Shown piece by piece: positions 45,242 through 57,284 of a stretch of 64,000 bases of DNA. The DNA comes from Smallanthus sonchifolius. Taxonomy: Eukaryota > Streptophyta > Magnoliopsida > Asterales > Asteraceae. How positions within the stretch are numbered: position 1 is the stretch's first letter; the number at the start of each line of letters is the position of its first letter. The DNA lies in NCBI GenBank assembly GCA_023525975.1, contig JAKNSE010000041.1, forward strand, positions 62,001-126,000. Direction: 5' to 3'. Both the position numbers and the translations under genes were made by a program. The notes below the pieces were generated by a model. The model saw nothing but the letters and a program-made list of their open reading frames with translations. It made no database searches and had not been told where the DNA came from.

Positions 45242-46907
45242 CTAAGGATCATTACCCTCATCGCCCTGATCAACCTGCTTCCCGGCACCCTTGATGTCGT
45301 GCTCCTCAGCCACCAATGTCGAACCTTGAACCTCATCTTCGGCCACCAATTTGCCCGCATCCTCCTCCGGCATCGGTTCTCCTCCTAACTCAGCTACAAG
45401 CCTCTTCCATCCATCAACATCCCAGGCGCTCCTGTCGAAATCTTTGTCCTCAGCCTTCTTAGCCATTTTTATCCTAGCTTGGAATATGGACATAGCAGCC
45501 GAGGCCTTAGACTGCTCATTGGATTCTTAAGTATCCCGAGCATGTTGATGATGGGTATCCTGCAGTTCAACCTTGGTCTTGTTGAGTTCCTTAGTGACCT
45601 TCACCAGCTTCGTGCCCTTGGCAGCTTCACCCTTCTGGGAGTCAGCAAGCTTCTATTTGCACGCATCAAGTTCCTTTGCAGGTTGGTTATAGAACTCAAC
45701 CATTTTATCCAGTGCCTATTATATACAAGATAAACGATTAACTTGAATGCAAGAATAAACTCGTAATACAAGATATTTCTTACCCGATGGCTGAATTGGT
45801 GCAGCTTCTTGTGCGCATCAAAGAAATCACTGCATTCTAGAATGATCGACTCAACATGATCTATGATCTTTCGCTTTTTGCTGGAAGATGGCTTGGCAAT
45901 GTAAGCCTAGGGTTTGGGAACGATTGACTTGACTCCAGGGGTGGCAACCGGCTTGACCTCCTTCTTGATAGCCTTGTTCTTAGAAACCATGCTGTCAATG
46001 TCCTCAAGAGAAAATTTGGAGCTCACCTTACGAACACCTATGTCAAGATATCAGGTCTATGTATCTATAAAATTTATAACTAACAAAATGAAATATTACT
46101 GTGTTTCTTACCAGACATATCCGAGTTGGAAAAAGAATCTTCAGGAATAGCCTCCACCTGAGAAGTTCTGAGCCTAAAAGTCCACTCGATGGGCTCAAAG
46201 CTAAAAAAGGCAGCAACCTTCTTGACAATATCCGGAGCAGGAGGAGCAAGGATATCAAACTTCGGCGCTGAAACGAAAATCAAGAGTCAGTATCCTAAAT
46301 ATCAAGCTTCTAAAAAATCCTACGAGATAGGATCCTACCCTTCACAGTCCACTTGATTGGCAACTTATCCCCATCAGGGATTGTGTCTCTTCTCACGAAA
46401 AAGAAGTTATTTTTCTAATTCGAATCGTTCTGAGTTGTTTTCAAGATCAGATGGGTCATGCCATTTTTGATTTGGAATAGGAATCGGGAAGAACCATGGC
46501 TCCTAAGGTTATAAACATGGGCTAACTCGGAAGCAGAAAAGTCTATGGCATGGTGTTGAATCAGAAATTCAAGGGTATGCAGAGTTCTCCAAACCATAGG
46601 CATAGTTTGGGCATAACTCAGACCACTTTTCTTAAAGAAATCGGTGGTAAGAGGAGGAAACGGATATGTGAAACCAAGAGAAAATGGAAAAAAACAAAAA
46701 GCAAACCCAACTCTCCGAGGTAAAATCGTCTCTGGTTTTGGGATCAAAGGGTCTAAATACGGTATTTTTAGGAAAAAAGCCTCCAGATTTGAGGGATTGA
46801 ATGTCAAGATCCGTAAATAGGCACTTTTCAGAATCCGGATTGACTGTCAAGTTTTGGCTATGAAGATCGTCAGACGAAGTGGATGAACGAGTGTTCTTTT
46901 TAGCCAT
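45242..46907 (-). pseudogene. Antisense intron-containing gene of element D (aORF type)
   Basis: On the minus strand, four exons can be joined by GT/AG junctions in phase: 46339-46907 (starts MAKKNTRSSTSSDDLH), 46112-46267, 45784-46037 and 45242-45715. Encoded parts include KSGLSYAQTMPMVWRTLHTL, SSKFSLEDIDSMVSKNK, a Lys/Glu-rich coiled-coil-like stretch (KLVKVTKELNKTKVEL) and an acidic C-terminus (AWDVDGWKRLVAELGGEP). One frame shift and at least four in-frame stops break it. Antisense ORFs at this position are known in Tat elements, and some match a Pfam family called putative gypsy-type transposon; the function is unknown. Intron calls are mine from splice signals. Confidence 0.65.
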
Positions 46908-47169
46908 TTCGGAAGCAAAAATAAGAAAAAACGAGAAAAAGAAGAGCTTGTTACCTGAGAATAGCAGAGAAAACTTGGAGAAGATGAACTCGGGTTAATG
47001 AGCAAGAAGAGTAATTATAACCTTAATGATAACCGCCACGGTCCACGATATCTTACTCCCTCGTTTCCCGCACCAAGTCTTATCAAGCAGCCGTATTAAG
47101 TGAAAATTCAAAATTTGAAAATTTTACAGCTGTAACTCGTGGATACATCTGTCAAATTTTGGGGACAAT

Positions 47170-47753
47170 TGTTAAGGGTTAAATTTCAGAGCAGGATCCT
47201 GAGCAATGCGTGATCCAAGATGCGGTATCCCGACAAGGTCAGTATCCTGAATATTACTTACGGCTACTTGTTTATTTCTTTATTATTCGCAGGAAGAACA
47301 TGTGCAACCACTAGCACTTAAAGACTCGGACGTGGAGTCAAGTGAAATGTGTGGAATGTGCGTGGAAGACTTTACAACGTTCATTTGGGAAGATAGAGTC
47401 AAGAGCTAAAATCTCGGATAGTTAGTTATGCTTATTTTTGTATTTAATACGCAATGGATCGCTTAGGAACACACAACTACACACTAGCAATCAACTGTAA
47501 CACTTAGCATACGATCTCATTTGCTCTCTTTGTATTCGATAGGTCTAGTTTTATAAAAGTTATCAAGGCAGCTCGACTTTCGTTGACTCCCGAGGTTTTA
47601 TGCCGGAGATAATCAAGGATCAAGGGCTTTCCTCGTAATCATCCGTGTCAATCTTTACTTTTTTATATTGTTTCATATTGATTTCACAAAGTACTCTACC
47701 TCATTTTTGAAATTTGGTTACAAAGTTAGTTCACGTAATTTTTACCCAAAACA
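47170..47753 (+). repeat. 3' LTR of element D
   Basis: This 584-bp copy of 37859-38443 is preceded by TTTTGGGGACAAT (likely polypurine tract) and followed by the target duplication GTTTT. Confidence 0.9.
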
Positions 47754-47758
47754 GTTTT

Positions 47759-48480
47759 GTCACTAGACATCACCACATTTAACCTCACAAAATTTTCCCC
47801 AAAACCACATTTATATCCTTTATTTAATATTTATATATTTAGCCTTTTTTTAGAAAATTACATTTAACAAATCAATTAATCATTATTACCACTAGCTAAC
47901 ACTTTTTTTTTAAATTATCATCAAATGAGAATATTTAAAAAAAATCAAGAATTAATTAAAAAAAAATAGGATTTATTAATTAAAATTATCATTAAAGTTT
48001 TATTTTTAAATTTTTTTTTATCAAAAAACAAGATTTTTTTTTATTTTACGTATAAAATTTGAAAAAACTACATTTATATTTTAAATAAATATGTGTTAGA
48101 ATAAAGTTTAATAATATTTAATTAGTATTTTTTTAATTAAATTTGATATTTATAAATGCATTTTTTATTTTGATTTATAAATTTTAATAAAATTAAGAAA
48201 CTTGCAAATACTTATTTTTAAAAGTGTATTATATTCTAAACTTTATTTTTTTAAATGATGAGGGTTTTTTTTAAAAAAAATATGTTTACAAGTTTCAATT
48301 CTAATTTATTAGTTTTAAAATTTTCGTATTTAATTTTGGAATTTTAATTTTAATTTTAATTTTGTCAAAATATTAAGGATTGAAATTTTTAAAATTTGGA
48401 TTTTTAAATTTTGAATTTAAAAGACGATATATTGTTGAAATTTAAATTTTATTTCTAACTTTATTATTATTTTTTTTAAT
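47759..48480. other. Very AT-rich intergenic DNA
   Basis: Long A and T runs, no gene. It may be the degraded interior of the Helitron whose helicase remnant follows. Confidence 0.4.
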
Positions 48481-48489
48481 AAGAGATTT

Positions 48490-49062
48490 AGTATTAAAAG
48501 TTTAGCGAGATTTTCCACATACAAGTACAAATATTATCCACCAATCAGAGTATCTTGATGATGATTTTGATGAAAGTTTATAATCTCTTAATTTTCTAAA
48601 TGGACTTACACTATCAGGTTTGTCAAACCATAAATTAGTTTTAAATGTCTGTGTTACGGTTATGCTATTTAGAAATATTGATAAAAAATGGTTTAGGTAA
48701 TGTAACAAGACTTCAGATCAAATCACTAGGTAATCGCGTTATAGAAACGAAGATTATATTTGGAAACAACATTGGTCATCACAATTTTATCCCTATAATT
48801 GATTTAACATATTTAGAAAAAATAATTTCATCAAAACTTCAAATAAGAAAATATACAATTGTTGTATGTTTTGCAATGACCATGAATAAAAGTTTAGGTC
48901 AACCATTTTCAAATGTTGATTGTATTGAAAGATCTAATGTTTATTCATGATCATATTTATGTTGCATTATCAAGAGTTAAAAGTAAAGATGGACTCAAGC
49001 TATTAATCTTTGGTAAACATGAAAAAGTTACCAATACCACGTCAAATGTTACATACAATTGA
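48490..49062 (+). pseudogene. Helitron RepHel helicase, C-terminal remnant
   Basis: The frame encodes SGLSNHKLVLNVCVTVML-like and VTRLQIKSLGNRVIETKI residues, then VVCFAMTMNKSLGQPFSNV. After a frame shift near 48945 comes HDHIYVALSRVKSKDGLKLL. These match, in order, the C-terminal motifs of the PIF1-type helicase of Helitrons (FAMTINKSQGQ and YVALSRV types). The helicase would unwind donor DNA during rolling-circle transposition. It is truncated at its 5' side and broken. Confidence 0.8.
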
Positions 49063-49312
49063 GTATTTTCAAATTTGCGAATAATCATTGTAAGGTTTCA
49101 TTTGACATGTAATTTAATGTATTGTAAAAAGTACACAACTATGAAATGTATTTTCATGTATTTTTTGATGTTGTAATTACTCTTATCCATATAATCTTAA
49201 CATGTAACAAAATGAAAAGTTACAAATCAAATTTGTATAAAAAAAATTGTTAAGATATTTATCAATATAATCTTAACGTTCCACCCCGTGTAACACACGA
49301 GGTTAAAGCTAG
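49063..49312 (+). mobile_element. Helitron 3' terminus
   Basis: Downstream of the helicase remnant lies a hairpin (CCCCGTGTAACACACGAGG) ending AAAGCTAG at 49312, followed by T. This is the hairpin plus CTRR end of a Helitron, and it resembles the ends at 57653 and 58998. The 5' end of this copy was not found. Confidence 0.75.
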
Positions 49313-49544
49313 TTAACATTAAATGATTTTATTATCTTGAGATCGACTAAAATTTAATATATTTACCTCAGGAATAATTAATCATCAAATGTGTTTATCT
49401 TTATAATGAGGTCGACAATAACAAATTAGCATTACTACTAATTCCATTTAACAAGTCTGCTATATGCATGATAACTTGATTTACCTGTGCAAGTCTGTTA
49501 TTTGTAATGATATTGGGCTTTAACATTGTATGGGCAAGAAATAC

Positions 49545-49665
49545 CAACGACTGGGCTGGGAGTTAAGCTGGGTCGCTAGCTGGACCAGATCCACAAAAAG
49601 GAGAATTCCATGGTGCGGGTTCAAATCCCGGTTCAAAGAGTTTTAAAAAGTTATTATTCCTTAGG
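49545..49665 (+). repeat. Possible tRNA-derived SINE relic
   Basis: GTGCGGGTTCAAATCCCGGT (near 49615) fits an RNA polymerase III B box, and an A-box-like CTAGCTGGACCAG lies about 40 bp upstream. No cloverleaf can be drawn, so it is not a tRNA gene. Evidence is weak. Confidence 0.3.
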
Positions 49666-49667
49666 TG

Positions 49668-50225
49668 TAAAAAAACCCGACCCGATTGCACAACGAAACC
49701 GGTTTCAGTCACTTAGGTCTGGAACCTGGCCCAACATGTAGGTTTAGGATAGGGTTTTAATTTTTTTTGGACGTTGGTTGACCCGGTGCGGTTTGGAAGG
49801 TGAAACCGGTTTGCAACCCAACCTGGTGCGGTTTGGAAGGTGAAACCGGTTTCCATCGTTACATATCCGTTATTCTAGCCATTGGCGGTTTTTGTAATCA
49901 TGTATTGGTTGAATCACACAATTTTCTACTTTCTTCAATCTAAAAAACGCTAAATATTTAATAAAAACTCAAAATTTATTTTGTTTTATTGGCATTTTAT
50001 TAATTAAATTGAAAAAAATACAAAAAGAACAATTTAACCCGAACCGGTCCGACTTCAAACCGGTTCTAGCACGACCTAAACCGCATCGGATAGGCTCGAC
50101 TCCTTCCCCTCCTCAAACCGGTTTGGATCTCAACCCGGTATTGACCAAATTTAACCAAACCGACTCGGTTTCTAACTCGAACTGAAAAAACCCCGGTCCG
50201 TAAACCTCTATTCTTTATTAGTTCT
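49668..50225. repeat. Repeat rich in AAACCGGTTT boxes
   Basis: The block contains many GAAACCGGTTT or CAAACCGGTT palindromic phrases. A 35-bp unit with GGTGCGGTTTGGAAGGTGAA is repeated in tandem (49783-49855). It has the look of a non-autonomous element of the kind that carries ACCGGT-rich ends in plants. Its class is not established. Confidence 0.4.
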
Positions 50226-51048
50226 TACTCAACTTAACTTTCAATTAAATTATTTCTAAAATGTATTAAGCCTGATAAAATGAGAGGGTCATGTCGGTTG
50301 GGCTGGTAATGGTCATATAGGAGCTTTGACATAAACGAGACAGGAACAAATTGACTGATGTGATGTTTAGTAGCTTTGTAGGTGTACCCTAAAACAATAC
50401 GACTCGTATACGACCTATACGAGTCTTATAGATGGTGTCCGAAGAACCGTTTTATCGTTTTCGCAACGGGGATTGATTAAGGTGACATAGTGTAGCTTTG
50501 TCAGGGAACCCTAACCCTGTACGACCCATAAAAAAGAATGTGTTTGAAGAACCTTTTTAGCGTATTATTAGTAGGTCCCTATTTAATTTGCTTGGAAAGA
50601 AAGAGAGCCAATCATCATCAACTATTATATTTATTAAAAAGAAGTTATAAACAAGATCTTTAGTTTGCTTAAAAAGGAAGTTCTAATGAAAAAGTTGATT
50701 TAAAGATTATTACACTAAACTTTAGGATAACAATATTATGAAAAAAAGTTCAAGGATAAAACTTTAGAATTAAACCATCATTAACCATTACAATTAAGAA
50801 GTAAAGCCAACGTTTAATGTAAAAATATTGTCAATAATAACCAACTTATATAATCATTTCATTTAAATAACTTGAAAAAAATAATAATCACTCCATAGTA
50901 ACCCATTTTTATATTGCTCCATTTAATCGTTTTGTTTTAAAACACTTTAACATTTATAAAAATGTTCATGATAATAGCATAATAATAAAACTTGAGTAGA
51001 TTTATAGATAGAAAAAAGAAAGTATGAATAGCTTTATTAGAACACTAT
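50226..51048. other. Intergenic DNA
   Basis: No supported gene. Mostly AT-rich after 50600; there is a duplicated phrase around TACGAC at 50400-50540. Confidence 0.35.
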
Positions 51049-51057
51049 TTAAAATTA

Positions 51058-52302
51058 GAATTAATTACACAGATGGTCCATGTGGTTTACCCAGATTTCA
51101 CTTATGGCCTTTAGGAATGGGAAACTACAAGTTTGGTCAAATAGTTTGCACGATTGTAACACCATGGCCCCCGTGTTGGATGTCTGTTAAGTGAGTGTAA
51201 AATGACCAAAATACCCCTTACTTTAAAAAGAAAAAACAAATATTGTAAATCATAAATCTTATCCCAAACACCTCCTTTCTTCATCCCCAAACACCCCTTT
51301 CTCCCACCACCACCATCGCCACCACCGGGTTGTTATCTACTTGCTGAGACGGGTAGCCCCCACAACCTAACCGGAAGCCTCCACCCAAGTACAGGTATCA
51401 TTTTTACATCTTTTTTCTCATCACTTCAATTTTCCCCAAATCACATTCTTTTTTTTGTGACAGGTGATGGTTAGTAGCTTTTTACATGGTAGAGATAATT
51501 CTAGAGCAAAAACGAAGCCAAATGTGATTTTCGGTAACTATAATTTCAATTTGTGAAAGATCCTACAAATTAAAATCTTATTCGACTTCATAATTTGAAA
51601 ACATATCGATACAGATTTGTTGCTGAACCACAACAACGACGTTGAGATATATTTGGATGACACACCGATTTTGCTTTCGTAACACCATTTCATTCTCTCT
51701 CCTTACTGCTATTACCGCTCGAGGTTTTTGACGAGTAAAAGTTCAACGAATCTGGGCCGAATTCCGATTACGCATCTCAATTTTCACAATATATTAAACA
51801 CAAATTCATCTCTGCCACCGTAGCATTGCCGATCTGCCCTTCCGTAGCTATAAAAGGTAAGGTTATACCTATTCTACTGTTAATTTATTAATCCCTATTG
51901 TCCTCAGAGCTCCTTTGAATTTGAATCTGAATTTGAAATTGTTTATATTATCTTCATCATCTTTTAGAATATGTGGAGTGTCGACGGGAATGGTGGGGTG
52001 GTGGCTACGACGGTGGTGGGAGAACAGAGAGCGGTGGAGCGCGGTGGTGGAGGAAGGTGGGAGTTTGAGGATGAAGAAAGGGGTGTTTAGGATGGTTTTA
52101 TAATTTACAATCTTTGTTTTTTAATGTAAGGGGTATTTTGGTCAATTTACACCCACTTAACGGGTAAACTTAACGGACATCCAACTCAGGAGCCATCTTT
52201 GTTACAATCGTGCAAACTATTGGGTCAAACTTGTAGTTTCTTATTCCTAGGTGTCATAAGTGAAATCTGGGTAAACCACAGGGGCCATCCGTGTAATTAA
52301 TT
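51058..52302. mobile_element. Non-autonomous Mutator-like element (MULE) with intact ends
   Basis: The 1245-bp element is flanked by the perfect 9-bp target duplication TTAAAATTA (51049-51057 and 52303-52311), the MULE signature. Long terminal inverted repeats start GAATTAATTACACAGATGG. They pair for at least 180 bp and, with gaps, extend to the AAACACCCCTTTCT region near 51290 and 52080. The inside (51330-51950) has no transposase. The plus-strand ORF at 51915-52103 lies in the inverted repeat and is not a gene. Confidence 0.85.
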
Positions 52303-52311
52303 CTTAAAATT

Positions 52312-54459
52312 ATTCGTTAAAAAAATGAATAAAATTTTGAACCTATACACCAAATTACAAGGAAAGTCCATAAGAAAGCCCATATGATTATCAGCAAAAG
52401 TTTAGGGCAATTTCTATTTTCAAGAGAGGAGCCCAATAGTATTTTTTTTATCTCATCAAATGTAGGGTCAATAGTACTTGTTGTAGCTACTTCTTTTTTA
52501 CTAAAGGTAACAATGGCTCATTTCAAGTTAGTAAGTAGTCACATAGAGTTTTGTTGATATTTACTAAAGAAAACCTAGTTACTATTTGATGAAGTTTATC
52601 ATATTTTGATACTAGAAAGTCTTAAGCCCATATAGTTGTTCTTCTTTTAAGGTGTCATTCAGATGTTTATTGGCCCGAGTTCTCCAGCTTACTTTTCATA
52701 GACTCAACCTGAGATCAACTATTTAACTGAAGCTTTGAACTCAAAACTAGTAAAACTTGAAACAAGAAAAATGGAAAGGATTAGAACTACGGGTGTTAAA
52801 CGGGTTGTGTTTGTGGTTTAACGAGTCGAACTCGACACAAACCCAAACATGACATGAAGCAAAAAAAACACATGAACCTGAACACTACACGAGTTTTCAC
52901 AGGTTGGAAATACGACTCGTCTATCCTGAATTTTATTTACATCATGATAATTTTTTAATTTAGAAGATTAAGTTTCCAAAACATAAGTTAATTTATGATT
53001 TGACAACCCTAACCCCACCAACTTTTTTAAGATCTAATTAAGGATCTTAAGCCATGATTAATAATCTCTCTCTTCCCACCAACATTTATAAAAATATCCA
53101 ATGAAAACCCCCTTCAAATTGATTCATTTTCATCACCTTTTTAATTGCCACAAGTCAAACTATCATGGGAAGATCAAAGAAAAAGACATAAAGTCAAAGA
53201 TAATATTATCACTTCATGTACCTCTATAAATGGGGTATATATAAGGGCTTGTTTTTAATCCATTTTTTGCTTTATATAACATAATGTATGCTAAACATTT
53301 TAAGCTATTTATTCAATGTTTTTACAAATGAATCATAGTTCTAATAGATATGTTTTCACCACTAGTGTAACCTTTTCATAACTAGGTTTTACATGTATTT
53401 GTATATTGTTTTACCTTTTTTAGTCATTATTCATGGCATCTGCCAATGATTACTTAATTCACGAGATTTAAATCTACAGTCAATACGTCTAAAATGTTCA
53501 AATCTAAGGCTTAAACGAGGCTAGAACTCTCCCGCAACAAAAAAAAGTTGGCCCGGTACTCTCATAGAAGAGAGTGTTGCCTTATGCTAAACGTGTGCTT
53601 TGACTAGTACTCTTTCATTTTTCTATACACAATATGTTTAACTTGCATAAATAATTCATTAACACATATTTTTTGGTTAAAAAAAAGAAAAAAAAGAGAG
53701 GAACCCTTTTTGCATTGAACATTTATACTCAAATTTGACTTATTATTTGTTAGTGTATTGACTTTGGAGCTCCAAAATCTTGATTCCATGGTGGAAGATA
53801 ATGGGGATGTCCCATAAAAAGAAGAAAGAAGAGATGAAGATGATAATAATGTATACACGTTTGTGGTGGGTTCTCCAAATACCAAGGAATGTTGACCCAT
53901 AAAAAATTATTATAAATTTGATCTAAAATATATTTTAAAAATTGAAAATCTAATAAAAGAAGGTAAAAATTCTACTACCAGTTTCTTGATTTATATTTGA
54001 TATAGTGAATGAAAAATGATCTATATAAAATCTTAGTTAAAATCTCTAGATTAGGTTAAAAAAAGTTGTCATAACTTTATGTAGGGATCAATGTTCTTAG
54101 TAGCAAAACATTTATGTAGGGCTTGGTGGTCTTTGTCAAAATCCTCATAAAATCATACTTCCATCATTTGATTTTGATTGCATTATCATTTTAAGATTTT
54201 TTTTTATATATTTTTAAATATCATACCAATATAAATGTTTATATTTATATGTTTTACATCATAGTAGACACGTCATTTCAAAAGATGTTACATATCCTTC
54301 AATCTTGATTTGAACCTAAAAAAATATGTGTTCCCTTGTCTCCTCCATGCAAACTATGTTTTCACAAGTGTAACATACTAATATATGAAAATTATGGAAA
54401 TGGACCCATATAACTTTTTCTACCGGATTTAAAAACTTCACACAATTTGTTACTTAGTT
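52312..54459. other. Intergenic DNA with a possible hAT-type fragment
   Basis: No supported gene over 2.1 kb. At about 52795-52920 the phrase GGGTGTTAAACGGGTTGTG and a following ACGAGTCGAACTCG palindrome resemble ends of small plant hAT-like repeats. A TATA-like GGTATATATAAGG at 53235 has no ORF behind it. The minus ORF at 53604-53900 shows no coding character. Confidence 0.35.
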
Positions 54460-55121
54460 TACTTATGTGATGTCATGGAATAATTGGGTTCCAAAGAAGG
54501 TCGGTGTTCTTGCTTGGAGGGCGAAAATAGATAGATTACCAACTTTGGATTCGTTGATTAAGAGAAATATTGTTGCTATCCCGGGTTTGTGTAATCTGTG
54601 TGGAGATTTTGGGAAAATTGTGGATCACATCTTTGTATCTTGCCACTTCGTCCAATCAATTTGGCAAATAATTTCTCAATGGTGCAAAATCCCTTCTATA
54701 TATGCTTTTTGTACCCGGAATCTTTTAGAGATACATAAGGGTCTAAAGATGTCTAAAAAGGTGGCGAAGATAGTACATACTATTATTCTAACTTCAATTT
54801 AGTGCTTGTGGAAAACAAGAAATGAAGTTGTGTTTAACAACAAGTCTACTCCTCTTGCTATGATAATTGAAGATATAAAATCTTTGGGTTTCCTATGGAT
54901 TACGAATCGCTCTAAAATTAAAGCGGTCACTTGGGAGGATTGGAGAAAGTTTAATATTGTATAGCATGGTTGTAATGGTTTATGGGTGGGCGATTTTTTA
55001 TTGTTCTTTGGTTGGTTTTGGTTACTAAGGATTCTCTTTTGGTGATGCTGTTTTAGGGTTATCCTCTTTGTAACTCTATTCCCAGTTTTATATTAAAGTT
55101 TTGTCGGTCGTTCAAAAAAAA
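54460..55121 (+). pseudogene. LINE (L1-type) 3' end with RT zinc-binding domain
   Basis: The frame encodes WNNWVPKKVGVLAWRAKIDR, LPTLDSLIKRN and the cysteine/histidine cluster CNLCGDFGKIVDHIFVSCHF, the zinc-binding domain after RT. Past a TAG at 54800-54802 it continues in frame (CLWKTRNEVVFNN) to a stop at about 54963. A 3' UTR then ends in an A-run (55114-55121). It is a 5'-truncated copy and better preserved than the other two LINE remnants. Confidence 0.8.
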
Positions 55122-55124
55122 GTT

Positions 55125-55310
55125 TATGCGTCTTATCTTTGCATGTGCAGCTAAAATGGATTTTTAATCAATCTGACCTCACACCTACACTTTGTTGATA
55201 GGCCGTTCCTTCATTTACGCATCTTGTCTTTGAATGTGTAGCTAAAATGGATTTTTAACCATTTTGGCCTTATCACACCTACACTTTGCTAATAGGTCGT
55301 TACATGTTCA
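55125..55310. repeat. Tandem duplication, about 90-bp unit
   Basis: Two copies carry GCTAAAATGGATTTTTAA and CACACCTACACTTTG in the same order, at about 55131-55207 and 55217-55302. Confidence 0.6.
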
Positions 55311-56459
55311 TGAGTGTTCTTTACATGTTTGCGTGTGTTTGTGTCCACAACTGCTTTTCAACAAATTTGTTGAAAATCACGTGAAAATAAGACTTATAAC
55401 CAATGTTTTGAAACCCGGACCGGCCGGTCGGACCGGGAACCGGTGGTCTGACCGGTCCGGTTACATTGCTTATAACTGGTGGACAAATTAAGAATGTTTT
55501 TAAACCGACTAAAAAATGACATACAAAGGTGGGTAATGAGTCATTTCTAGTATTGAGTCAACGTCTTTTTCATCATTTGACACAAACAAACAAATCTCAT
55601 CTGCCTCAAATACAACCTCATGAATAAAGATCAAATGTTCTTCACTTATTTAATAGAAAATATAAAAAATATAAGAAAAGAAAAGGCACCAAATCATGAA
55701 ATTAAAGAACTTCAATCCTCCACTATCAAGTTTTTTGTTGGTGTTCCAAATTTGAGAAGCCAATAAATAAAACTACTATTTTATGAATTTGTTTTTTTAA
55801 TTTAAAAAGTAATGTTGATTATGAACACTTTCATGCTTTAATATGATGAGAAAATGAAATAAACTTAAAATATAAATTAATTTATAATAAGTCTATTAAA
55901 AACTTTATAAATGTGGGTTGAGGTTTGAATAGAATCATTTTAATAATTTATAAATAATTGAAGTTGGTTCTTTATAAAGATTTATTTCACCAGTTTTTTT
56001 GAAAACAAAGAGAAACCTTTTTTTTTAAGTTGATTAAATAATAAAAATAAATCTTTTGTACGGAATGAGAATAACATGCCACGTGGCAACATGATAACAT
56101 TACACGTGGATAACCACTAATCATTGTAAAATATATTAAAACCCACAATCTCATTGGAGGGCTAGTGGTCCAGCCATACTTGATATTTTTTTAACCTAAA
56201 TGTAACTTTTTTCCAAAAGAAATGTAAAGAAAATTCAAAAAATAATAAAGATAAAAAAGAATTATAAAGAAAACGCAAGTGGTTCATGGATCAACTACGT
56301 GTCGAATAATGGGTCGACCCAGGCCCATAATGGGGCTTATCCAGCCCAGTCATCATAGCATGGGTATTGTCGGGTGTTAAAGTGGGTGGGTATCCTCCCA
56401 CATTTGTCAATATAAATCAATTTCTTTAAATTTTAAATGTTTTCTTTTATATTAAATAA
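55311..56459. other. Intergenic DNA
   Basis: No supported gene. At 55405-55465 a CCGGACCGGCCGGTCGGACC-type block resembles the ends of common plant GC-rich repeats. The rest is AT-rich. Confidence 0.35.
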
Positions 56460-56461
56460 AA

Positions 56462-57284
56462 CTAGATGGTTCCTCCACATTCCGCGGTTGTTGTCGGGCC
56501 AATCGTTAATAAAATTTAAATGAAAACGTAGACGTAACGATAAAAATAATGTCAATAATAAAGAAACATAAAACTAAATAAAGAAACAAAAATAAAATAT
56601 TAGCGGTTTGGGTCGTCGAAAACCATAAAAACGAATACCGAGACCGGTTCTGACAATACTAATACCGGCAATGATGTTGTTCGTTCATAATAGGTTCAGG
56701 TCGTCATGGTACCACAATGGTAACAACTAACAATACTCGATAAAGGCTACGATAAAAAAAACGATTTTGAATACAACTCCATTTAAAAAAAAATTATAGT
56801 GGAACGTTGACAAAAAAAAGTAAAAATCAGTTGCGCACTCTGTTATTTAAAAAAAGTTAACGAACGAAATTTATTAAAGGAAAACGAAATTATTAGGAAA
56901 TACAACGGGTTAAAAGCGTATATTATATATAGTCGAAGGGGTGGAAACGTTCGTCACAATATCACAACGGTAACGACAATCTATATAGGCTACGATACAA
57001 AAAAACTCGATTGTGAACATAACTCGGTTTTCAAAAAAACTTATATCGGAACATTGACGGAAAAAAAAACAGACGCGCACTCCATTTTATAAAAAAAGTT
57101 AACGAACGAAAATTATTAAAAAAAAAAAAATTATTATAAATTTAATCGGGTTAAAATCATATATTATATATAATAGAAGTGGTGAAAAAGAAAATAATAA
57201 TAATAAAATATAAAAGTATGACATGACCGAAATTCAGCGAAGGTGACACTGTTCAAGTAACATTTCCTTTAATTTATTTTATAA
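56462..57284 (-). mobile_element. Probable Helitron, minus strand, with internal 240-bp tandem repeats
   Basis: On the minus strand a CCGCGG hairpin phrase ends at CATCTAG (56462-56468) followed by T, fitting a 3' end. The other end reads ATTATAAAATAAATTAAAGG near 57284, abutting the next Helitron. Two tandem copies of about 240 bp (56700-56945 and 56946-57190) share AAAAAGTTAACGAACGAAA and GGTTAAAA...ATATATTATATAT. A third diverged copy lies at about 57960-58170. Confidence 0.5.

Larger units (their letters stand above)
37859..47753 (+). mobile_element. Element D: Tat-clade Ty3 retrotransposon (Retand-like)
   Basis: The 9895-bp element has the perfect target duplication GTTTT (37854-37858 and 47754-47758) and LTRs 37859-38443 and 47170-47753. 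Gag-pol runs in a single frame at first, with two RNase H domains (the second of the archaeal type that defines Tat) ahead of integrase. An antisense spliced gene (45242-46907) sits between integrase and the 3' LTR, a feature reported for some Tat lineages. The LTRs differ by scattered substitutions, so it is older than element C by eye. Confidence 0.92.

Noticed and set aside
49615..49640. Possible tRNA gene because of a B-box-like GGTTCAAATCCCGG
   Set aside because: No acceptor stem or anticodon arm can be paired around it; a SINE relic is more likely.
53604..53900. 98-residue minus-strand ORF
   Set aside because: Serine- and phenylalanine-rich composition from AT-rich DNA, no domain, no promoter or splice context.
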